DNA of 10,600 bases from Candidatus Omnitrophota bacterium (GTDB lineage Bacteria; Omnitrophota; Gorgyraeia; Gorgyraeales; Gorgyraeaceae), in the NCBI GenBank assembly GCA_026387215.1, contig JAPLMC010000091.1, positions 1 through 10,600 of the forward strand, in the 5' to 3' direction. Shown here piece by piece: positions 5,344-10,600 of this stretch. The notes under the pieces are model-generated. The model ran no database searches. It was not told where the DNA came from and saw nothing but the letters and a program-made list of their open reading frames with translations. Numbering within the stretch: position 1 is the first letter of the stretch; each line of letters begins with the position of its first letter. The position numbers and the translations under genes are program-made.

Positions 5344-6285
5344 TTATAGTTTTGCCTGTGATACCCAAAATAATACTGCCATCCTAACAGCAATACCGTT
5401 CGTAACCTGTTCCAATATCACGGAATTTGTACCGTCTGCAACCTCGCTTGATATTTCAACTCCTCTATTGATAGGCCCTGGGTGCATAATAATTATATCC
5501 TTTTTGGCTTTTTTCAATCTTTCCTCTGTAATCCCAAAATTCTTAAAATACTCCAGCTGGCTAGGAAACGCCTTCATATCATCCCGCTCAAATTGCATCC
5601 TTAAGACATTTATAGCATCAGCATTACCAAGCGCCTCGTCTATGTTATCCGTAATTTTAACTCCCATCTTTTCTATCCCTGGCGGAATCAAAATCTTCGG
5701 CGCACAAACAGTTATATTTGCTCCAAATTTAGTCAGACCCCATATGTTAGAGCGTGCCACCCTGGAATGCGCAATGTCCCCTACTATGCTAACATTCAAC
5801 CCTTCGAGTTTTCCCAATTTCCCCCTCAAGGTAAACATATCTAAAAGCGCTTGTGTGGGATGTTCGTGCCACCCATCTCCTGCGTTTATTACGCTTATAT
5901 TTACATTGCGAGCCAGCATAGTAGCTGCGCCTGAACAATTATGCCTCACTACAATAATATCCGCTTTTAAAGCCTCTATGTTTTTTCCAGTATCATTTAA
6001 TGTCTCACCTTTTTTTACACTTGAAGACTCTACTGCAATATTTATGACATCAGCCGACAATCTCTTTGCAGCTACTTCAAAAGATACCCTGGTTCTCGTA
6101 GATGGTTCATAAAAAAGATTTACCACAGTTTTACCACGAAGAGCCGGGACCTTTTTAATCTTCCTGTCAAGTATCTCCCTGAAAGATTCGGCTGTATCAA
6201 GAATAAGCTCTATATCTTCTTTGGAAAGATACTCCAGCCCTAGAAGATCTTTATGAACCCATTTTGCCGTCTTCTTCTTTGTCAT
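5344..6285 (-). CDS. pyrB: Aspartate carbamoyltransferase catalytic subunit
   Basis: PyrB joins carbamoyl phosphate and aspartate, the committed step of pyrimidine synthesis, as a trimer. The 313-residue length is typical. The carbamoyl-phosphate loop FYEPSTRTRVSFE (58-70, with S62-T-R-T-R66) is complete. S88-K91-K92 in SSSVKKGET is the mobile loop that reaches across subunits. HPTQALLD (142-149) and MHPGPINRGVEI (267-278) are intact. No regulatory-subunit gene (pyrI) is next to it, in keeping with control through PyrR. The ATG at 6285 has an AGAGGA box nine bases upstream. In the frame before the pyrR duplication, the pyrR tail would overlap pyrB by 35 bases, suggesting translational coupling. 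A tandem TAA TAA ends the gene before the hairpin. Confidence 0.97.
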   Translation of the reverse strand: MTKKKTAKWVHKDLLGLEYLSKEDIELILDTAESFREILDRKIKKVPALRGKTVVNLFYEPSTRTRVSFEVAAKRLSADVINIAVESSSVKKGETLNDTGKNIEALKADIIVVRHNCSGAATMLARNVNISVINAGDGWHEHPTQALLDMFTLRGKLGKLEGLNVSIVGDIAHSRVARSNIWGLTKFGANITVCAPKILIPPGIEKMGVKITDNIDEALGNADAINVLRMQFERDDMKAFPSQLEYFKNFGITEERLKKAKKDIIIMHPGPINRGVEISSEVADGTNSVILEQVTNGIAVRMAVLFWVSQAKL

Positions 6286-6336
6286 CCTGCGTTTCCTCTA
6301 TAGTAACACTGTCTTCATTGTCTATTTCCTGGAATT

Positions 6337-6873
6337 TCACCTGCACAAGCTCTTTCTGCGATGTGGGAATATTCTTTCCCACGTAATCAGTACCTGCACA
6401 AGTTCTTTTTGCGATGTAGGAATATTTTTCCCGACATAATCAGCCCGTATAGGCAATTCGCGATGGCCTCTGTCAATTAAGACTGCCAACTGTATCGTTT
6501 TTGGCCTTCCAAAATCTATAAGAGCATCCAAGCCACACCTAATAGTTCTGCCTGTATATAAAACATCATCCACAAGTATTATATTCTTACTCTCTATGTC
6601 AAAATCTATCTCTGTATTATGAATCACAGGCTGTTCCGATATAGCACTCAGGTCATCCCTGTAAAAGTTTATATCAAGCGCGCCCACATCTAGTTTCGTG
6701 CCGTATAAACTATTTATAACTTTTGCAATGCGCTCAGCAAGAATATACCCCCTTGTCCTTATCCCTATTATAACAAGTCCGTTAACGCCTTTATTGTTTT
6801 CTATAATTTCGTGGCTAATTCTTGTAATAGCACGATCTATCTCTTCTTTTGTAAAAACCTGTTTTAATGGCAT
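6337..6873 (-). CDS. pyrR: PyrR bifunctional RNA-binding attenuator / uracil phosphoribosyltransferase, C-terminus frameshifted
   Basis: PyrR binds the pyr leader RNA when UMP is high and promotes termination; many members also have uracil phosphoribosyltransferase activity. The PRPP-binding motif is NIILVDDVLYTGRTIR (97-112). GIRTRG (37-42), LDINFYRDD (66-74) and HRELPIRADYVGKNIPTS (137-154) are all family landmarks. The gene is first in the operon and directly follows a leader with a PyrR hairpin. After V161 the frame is broken by a 53-bp tandem duplication, and the residues from 162 to the stop (LITWERIFPHRRKSLCR) are unlike any PyrR tail. Skipping one copy restores VKFQEIDNEDSVTIEE and more, ending at 6251 with about 189 residues, close to the usual 180. 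As written, the last beta strand is lost and function is uncertain. An AGG-type box (6879-6882) precedes ATG 6873. Confidence 0.93.
   Translation of the reverse strand: MPLKQVFTKEEIDRAITRISHEIIENNKGVNGLVIIGIRTRGYILAERIAKVINSLYGTKLDVGALDINFYRDDLSAISEQPVIHNTEIDFDIESKNIILVDDVLYTGRTIRCGLDALIDFGRPKTIQLAVLIDRGHRELPIRADYVGKNIPTSQKELVQVLITWERIFPHRRKSLCR
6338..6443. repeat. 53-bp tandem duplication in the 3' end of pyrR
   Basis: Bases 6391-6443 and 6338-6390 are adjacent direct repeats, identical at 45 of 53 positions. The length is not a multiple of three, so the second copy shifts the frame. All eight differences fall on third codon positions of the PyrR reading frame and all are synonymous, so both copies encode DYVGKNIPTSQKELVQV in their own frames. 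Confidence 0.93.
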
Positions 6874-6917
6874 TTTGACCTCATTTCAATAACTACGTAA
6901 GTTTGTGGGGCTATAAT

Positions 6918-6950
6918 AAAAAAGGGCTCTAACCATTTCTGATTAAGCCC
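6918..6950 (-). terminator. Intrinsic terminator (attenuator) in the pyr leader
   Basis: On the transcribed strand GGGCTTAATC (6950-6941) pairs with GGTTAGAGCCC (6934-6924), a ten-pair stem with one bulged A and some G-U pairs. A run of six U follows (6923-6918). It lies in the leader, before the pyrR start, as expected for an attenuator. Its 5' arm can instead pair with the 3' arm of the PyrR-binding hairpin. Confidence 0.85.
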
Positions 6951-6995
6951 ATTATATATTAAAATTATAAAATTCGCTATATTCACTTTTTACTC

Positions 6996-7020
6996 CCTTA
7001 TCAGCCTCTCTGTGCTGATT
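6996..7020 (-). promoter_or_regulatory. PyrR-binding RNA hairpin (anti-antiterminator)
   Basis: The transcript reads ATCAGC ACAGAGAG GCTGAT AAGG: a six-pair stem (7019-7014 with 7005-7000) around a CAGAGA loop. This fits the known PyrR-binding consensus (C-N-G-N-G-A loop followed by GG-pyrimidine-U, then AAGG), except for an A in place of C just before the loop. The 3' arm and following bases (7004-6997) can also pair with the terminator's 5' arm (6947-6939, one bulge). Binding of PyrR with UMP would thus hold this hairpin, free the terminator and stop transcription. Confidence 0.88.
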
Positions 7021-7042
7021 TAAAGGTATTTGTTAATTTTAA

Positions 7043-7070
7043 ATTATATCATATTTTTCCATTGTGTCAA
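7043..7070 (-). promoter_or_regulatory. Sigma-70-type promoter of the pyr operon
   Basis: Consensus -35 TTGACA (7070-7065) and consensus -10 TATAAT (7048-7043) are separated by 16 bases. The predicted start of transcription is near 7036, giving a leader of about 160 bases before pyrR. The -35 box begins 24 bases after the stop codon of the small-subunit gene, and no terminator is visible between them, so read-through from the upstream operon is possible. Confidence 0.88.
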
Positions 7071-7093
7071 GCAAATTTAAGAAACACCCAAAA

Positions 7094-7597
7094 TTACTTT
7101 TTAAAAAATGACAGAATAGCCTTTATAATTGCAACTGGGTTAGGCGGACAGCCTGGAATATGAATAGTAACCGGCAAAACATTTTTAACGCCTTTCTCAA
7201 CATAATAAGAGTCTTTGAATATACCTCCATCAAGAGCACAATCGCCACAGGTAATTACAAACTTCGGTTCAGGCACTGCTTCGTATGTCTTTTTTAAAGC
7301 AACACACATATTCTTGGAAACAGGGCCTGTAACTAAAAGCGCGTCTGCGTGCCGCGGGGAAGCTACAAAGTTTATGCCAAATCTCTGAATATCATAAATA
7401 GGATTAGTAGTAGCTATTATCTCTGATTCGCAGGCGTTGCAGGAACCAGTATCCACTTCTCTTATATGAAAAGATCTGTTAAATCTCTTATAGACAAGTC
7501 CTTTTAACTCAGCGCCTATCTTTTCTATCTCCGGATCTGTTTTAATAGCCCTTGTAACAACGCCCTTTATTATTCTATTTTTAATTATATTTATCAT
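7094..7597 (-). CDS. Hydrogenase-4 / HycG-HyfI-like small subunit (NuoB superfamily) of an Ehr-type complex
   Basis: This subunit carries the [4Fe-4S] cluster equivalent to N2 of complex I, next to the quinone- or Ni-Fe-site region. At 167 residues it is a short member. The cluster ligands are present: GSCNACESE (C53, C56), VITCGDC (C117) and HIPGCPPNP (C150). C120 is an additional cysteine. The C-x-x-C-E pattern is the group 4 hydrogenase form, unlike the CC of NuoB. The start codon overlaps the stop of the large subunit as ATGA, indicating tight coupling. It is the last gene of its operon; no polyferredoxin (HyfH/HycF-like) gene follows before the pyr promoter. That the cluster is intact while the large subunit has lost its metal ligands suggests electron transfer without H2 chemistry. 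Confidence 0.92.
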   Translation of the reverse strand: MINIIKNRIIKGVVTRAIKTDPEIEKIGAELKGLVYKRFNRSFHIREVDTGSCNACESEIIATTNPIYDIQRFGINFVASPRHADALLVTGPVSKNMCVALKKTYEAVPEPKFVITCGDCALDGGIFKDSYYVEKGVKNVLPVTIHIPGCPPNPVAIIKAILSFFKK

Positions 7598-9102
7598 AGG
7601 TCATTCCCTGAATAAGAAAGATCGAAACTTTTATTGCAAACGGGAAAATCCGGGATAATGTTTCCGAGCACTGAATAACATAATCCCTCCCAGTTATGAA
7701 AAGACGGGTCTACTATTTTGCATCTTTCAATAATGCCAGATTTACTCAACTTAACCCAATAGAATAATGGCCCTCTCCATGCTTCTATATACCCAAGCCC
7801 AACGCCATCTCTAAATTCAATTTTATTTTGAGAATTTATACTGCCTGGTCCTATTTTATCAACAAACTGTTTTATTAAATTCATTGACTCTTCAAACTCG
7901 ATTACCCTTATATTAAACCTTGCCATCACGTCTCCGCTATGCTCCTTTGCTGCATTGAATTTAATTTTACTGTAAACCCCTGGAAAATCTTTTCTCAGAT
8001 CTCTTTCAATACCGCTAGATCTTGCCGCTAACCCCAAGACTCCCAGGTCTTCGGCTGTTTTTTTCTTCAATACGCCTGTTCCGTCTAATCTATCCATAAA
8101 CGAAACGCTAGAATATAGCATATTTTTGAGCTGCCTAAAGTCTTTTTCCATGGCTTCTAGCACTTTCAATAAAGTCTTTTTCTTCCAGGCAGTTAAATCT
8201 ACTGAAACGCCTCCTATAATATTTACGCCTTTAAGATATCTTGAACCTGTTAATTTCTTATTTAGGCACAGGAGATTTTCTTTCATAACGCTGGCGTACA
8301 TTGCAGGAAAACTAAAACCTACATCTATCGCAATGCCTCCTATGCCATTAAGATGATTATACATCCTTTCGAGTTCAAGAAATACAGTTCTTAAAAACAT
8401 CGCTTTCTCAGGCACATCTATTTTGTATATCTTTTCAACGGCATGGCAAAACGCATTAGAATTGGAAAACGCTGAATCTCCTGCAACGCATTCTGAAAGT
8501 TCAACCCCGAAATTCACGTCTTTGCCTTCAAAAAGTTTTTCAATGCCCTTATGCGTCCATCCAAGCCGCGCTTCTAAATTTATAATCGGCTCCCCTGCAC
8601 AGCTGAACCTGAAATGTCCAGATGGTATAATTCCTGCGTGGACGGGCCCGACAGGAACCTCAAACACACCTTCTCCTTCAACCTTATTAAAAACATATTC
8701 CTTTTTCTCTGCGCATGAAGATTTAGGGGCCTCAAAATCTTTCCTTAAAGGATAAAAGCCCTCCGGCCACACTTCGTCGTGCAATCTCAGACTTCTCAAA
8801 TCAGGATTGCCTTTAGGCAATATCCCGAACATCTCTTTTATCTCTCTTTCAAATAGCCCTGCTGAATAAATATCTCTTGCGATAGACTCAAATACAGACG
8901 TATCCTGTGCCGTATCCATTGTTACAAAAACCCATTTTTTGTATTTTACCCCCATAAAAACGCAGTAAATCCTGAAACATTTATTTTTCTGCCTTTCATC
9001 ACAGGCAAACATCATAACTACTGGAGAGCTGAGTTTTTTATGGAAATATAAACATGCCTTTTTGAAATTTTCGGGTTTTACATATATATAGGCTTCGTCC
9101 AT
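7594..9102 (-). CDS. HycE/HyfG-like large subunit with fused NuoC-like domain, lacking Ni-Fe ligands (Ehr type)
   Basis: Residues 1-125 are a NuoC-like (30 kDa) domain ending in FEREIKEMFGI (84-94) and LRLHDEVWPEGFYPLRKDF (105-123). The rest is a NuoD/hydrogenase large-subunit fold with GPVHAGIIPSGHFRF (152-166) and ARLGWTHKGIEKLFEG (178-193). The N-terminal metal motif, normally R-x-CGIC-G-F, reads ECVAGDSAF, with A207 and S210 at the cysteine positions. The C-terminal DPC-x-x-C reads DPSFHN, with S467 and N470. All four Ni-Fe ligands are therefore absent, while EAWRG (440-444) and the tail SFDLSYSGNDL are kept. This is the pattern of energy-converting hydrogenase-related complexes, whose substrate is not established. 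The ATG abuts the upstream stop codon (TAAATG), preceded by GGAG. C205 is near the first motif but aligns one step before it. Confidence 0.93.
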   Translation of the reverse strand: MDEAYIYVKPENFKKACLYFHKKLSSPVVMMFACDERQKNKCFRIYCVFMGVKYKKWVFVTMDTAQDTSVFESIARDIYSAGLFEREIKEMFGILPKGNPDLRSLRLHDEVWPEGFYPLRKDFEAPKSSCAEKKEYVFNKVEGEGVFEVPVGPVHAGIIPSGHFRFSCAGEPIINLEARLGWTHKGIEKLFEGKDVNFGVELSECVAGDSAFSNSNAFCHAVEKIYKIDVPEKAMFLRTVFLELERMYNHLNGIGGIAIDVGFSFPAMYASVMKENLLCLNKKLTGSRYLKGVNIIGGVSVDLTAWKKKTLLKVLEAMEKDFRQLKNMLYSSVSFMDRLDGTGVLKKKTAEDLGVLGLAARSSGIERDLRKDFPGVYSKIKFNAAKEHSGDVMARFNIRVIEFEESMNLIKQFVDKIGPGSINSQNKIEFRDGVGLGYIEAWRGPLFYWVKLSKSGIIERCKIVDPSFHNWEGLCYSVLGNIIPDFPVCNKSFDLSYSGNDL

Positions 9103-10551
9103 TTAGGCTCCCTCTAAAATCGCTGCGCTAGATACAATAATTTTGTTCAAAAACCCTGGCATAGCCAAGCCAAGAACAACCATCAGAATAAATAAAAATA
9201 TAAAAACTATCTTTGCACTCACGACTTCTTTTGTGACTTCCATATCATCAGGTTTACTGCCGAATAATACGTTGCTAAAATGAAATAAAATTCCTCCAAA
9301 TATAAGCGCAATAAAAAATAGATATAACCCTGACGCCAGATATAGCCCTCTCCCTAAACCAGCCATCAGTATTAACAACTCACTGAAAAATATTGAAAAA
9401 GGCGGCATGCCCGTGAGAGCGAACATTCCCAATATAAACATGGTGCCTGTAAAAGGCATTGAGCCTATAACACCTCTTATCATATTCATATTATCTTTCT
9501 TATATTTTTTAATAACATTAGCTGCTCCAAAAAACATAAGGGATTTTGTAACAGCGTGGTTTAATATATGAAATAATGCTCCATATAAGCCTATCGCGCC
9601 TCCGAAACCAAAACCAAGAAATATAACGCCTACGTGTTCTATACTGCTATACGCCAGAAGTCTTTTCATCTGTTTCTGTATAATTATAAACCCGGCTGAG
9701 ACGCCTAATGATATAAGAGCGAATATAATAAATAATTTTGAAGAAAAATTACCTCCTGCGCATTTATTTGTTATTATGCTAAATCGCAATATCGCATATA
9801 TGGCTGTTTTTAACAGTACACCTGAAAGAAGCGCGCTTACCGGAGATATCGCCTGGCTATGAGCGTCTGGAAGCCAGGTATGCATCGGAGCTAAGCCGGC
9901 CTTTGTACCATATCCCACCAGGATAAATAAAAAAGCTATCTTCACTAAATTCTTATCCATGCCTTGACTAGCTGAAACCATATCCACCCAGTTAAGATTT
10001 TTTACGCCTACGGAAGAAGACGCATAATAAAAAATTATTGTGCCAAAAAGCGCGAATATTATACCAACAGAGCAGACCATGATATACTTCCACGCGGCTT
10101 CGATAGACGATTTGGTATTATAAAATCCCACAAGAAACGCTGACGCTAGAGTTGTCATCTCTATCGCCACCCAAACAAGCGCGAGATTCCTGACCATCGG
10201 CACAAAAAACATGGAAAGCGAAAATATATTAAAAAACGTGTAATACGCTCTCGCCTTGTTTCTTGAGATCAAAAAGCTTGCTACGTCCCTCCCAATATAA
10301 TCTATTGAGAACAACGCCGCGGCAAAAGTAACTATAGATATAGTGAATATAAAAAATACGCTCAACTCGTCTATATAAAAAAATTTGAAAGGCGAAACGC
10401 TCAAACCCGGCTTTAAGACAAGCAGGAGAGAACATAATAATACAAAAAGATAGCCAATGGCGTTAAGGATGCCGAGCGTTTTTGGTTTTTTAACCAAACT
10501 TGGCAAAATAACTAATATAAAAGGAATAATAAGTATAAATAAAATATTCAC
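9103..10551 (-). CDS. HyfF/NuoN-like proton-translocating antiporter subunit
   Basis: This is an integral membrane protein of 482 residues with about 14 predicted hydrophobic helices, in the Mrp-antiporter/NuoL-M-N superfamily. Charged in-membrane residues used for ion transfer are present: E131 in WVAIEMTTLAS (TM5 glutamate), K217 in GYGTKAGLAPMHTWLPDAHSQA (TM7 lysine), K248 in LLKTAIYA, H328 and K336 in LFHILNHAVTKSLMF, and E391 in FFSEL. The segment around WVAIEMTTLAS and the following YNTKSSIEAAWKY are closer to HyfF than to NuoL. It starts with GTG at 10551, after AGGAAGGAAGAG. The GTG overlaps a TGA that may end the upstream gene. It would provide the ion-pumping arm of the complex. Confidence 0.92.
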   Translation of the reverse strand: MNILFILIIPFILVILPSLVKKPKTLGILNAIGYLFVLLCSLLLVLKPGLSVSPFKFFYIDELSVFFIFTISIVTFAAALFSIDYIGRDVASFLISRNKARAYYTFFNIFSLSMFFVPMVRNLALVWVAIEMTTLASAFLVGFYNTKSSIEAAWKYIMVCSVGIIFALFGTIIFYYASSSVGVKNLNWVDMVSASQGMDKNLVKIAFLFILVGYGTKAGLAPMHTWLPDAHSQAISPVSALLSGVLLKTAIYAILRFSIITNKCAGGNFSSKLFIIFALISLGVSAGFIIIQKQMKRLLAYSSIEHVGVIFLGFGFGGAIGLYGALFHILNHAVTKSLMFFGAANVIKKYKKDNMNMIRGVIGSMPFTGTMFILGMFALTGMPPFSIFFSELLILMAGLGRGLYLASGLYLFFIALIFGGILFHFSNVLFGSKPDDMEVTKEVVSAKIVFIFLFILMVVLGLAMPGFLNKIIVSSAAILEGA

Positions 10552-10600
10552 CCGGCTCTTCCTTCCTCATATGAACCCAGCCCAAAGAAAGGGCTGTGTT
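10548..10600 (-). CDS. Possible C-terminal end of an upstream gene of the same operon
   Basis: A frame open to the window edge encodes HSPFFGLGSYEEGRAG and stops at TGA (10550-10548), which overlaps the GTG start of the antiporter gene as GTGA. Such an overlap matches the tight packing of the next two genes. The stretch is too short to assign; HyfE-, HyfC- or HyfB-like genes would be expected here, but nothing in the 16 residues confirms this. Confidence 0.35.
   Translation of the reverse strand, partial: HSPFFGLGSYEEGRAG

Noticed and set aside
5294..5368. A 25-residue N-terminal extension of PyrC starting at 5368
   Set aside because: It is translated through the 16-bp palindrome, overlaps the pyrB end and matches nothing in dihydroorotases. 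The AAGGTGG box and the MKLIIKNG start at 5293 fit the family.
5318..6112. A 264-codon plus-strand open frame opposite pyrB
   Set aside because: It lies antisense to a fully motif-supported pyrB, its translation has low-complexity Ser/Phe/Ile composition typical of antisense frames, and it shows no ribosome site or family motif.
6251..6336. A separate small gene for the in-frame second half of the PyrR tail
   Set aside because: It has no start codon or ribosome site of its own and is best read as the native pyrR 3' end displaced by the duplication.
7594..9102. A catalytic group 4 [NiFe] hydrogenase
   Set aside because: All four ligand cysteine positions are substituted, so H2 chemistry is not supported despite the overall similarity.
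10229..10435. A 68-codon minus-strand frame inside the antiporter gene
   Set aside because: It is out of frame within a conserved membrane protein gene and carries no recognisable domain.

Overview
The window is AT-rich bacterial DNA with every gene on the minus strand, so transcription runs from high to low coordinates. It holds two gene blocks. The lineage cannot be fixed from the sequence. A Bacillus-type PyrR-controlled pyr operon next to a hydrogenase-related membrane complex, with many short palindromes, would suit an uncultured anaerobe such as a member of Omnitrophota; that placement is inference only.

Block 1 (10600 to 7094) is the 3' end of an operon for a membrane complex of the complex I / group 4 hydrogenase superfamily. 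It has a HyfF-like antiporter subunit, a HycE/HyfG-like large subunit with a fused NuoC-like N-terminal domain, and a HycG/HyfI-like small subunit. The genes abut or overlap by a few bases. The small subunit keeps its Fe-S cysteines, but the large subunit has lost all four Ni-Fe ligand cysteines. This is therefore the 'energy-converting hydrogenase-related' (Ehr) type and probably not a hydrogenase.

Block 2 (7070 to 1) is a de novo pyrimidine (UMP) operon: promoter, PyrR attenuator leader, pyrR, pyrB, pyrC, an endonuclease Q gene, pyrK, pyrD, pyrF and the first codons of pyrE. The control region is unusually readable. It has a TTGACA/TATAAT promoter with a 16-base spacer, a PyrR-binding RNA hairpin with a CAGAGA loop, and a U-tailed terminator whose 5' arm can pair instead with the PyrR hairpin. 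This supports UMP feedback by transcription attenuation. The order matches the Bacillus pyr operon, except that pyrP, carA and carB are absent and a DNA-repair nuclease gene sits between pyrC and pyrK.

Three things stand out. (1) Every gene gap from pyrB to pyrE carries a perfect inverted repeat of 11 to 24 bp arms. At three gaps the hairpin is joined flush to an identical AAGGTGGTTAA ribosome-binding block. (2) pyrR has a 53-bp tandem duplication near its 3' end that breaks the frame. All eight differences between the copies are synonymous third-position changes, which points to recombination or mis-assembly of two strain variants. (3) An endonuclease Q, whose family cuts DNA at uracil and other deaminated bases, is placed under pyrimidine-responsive control.
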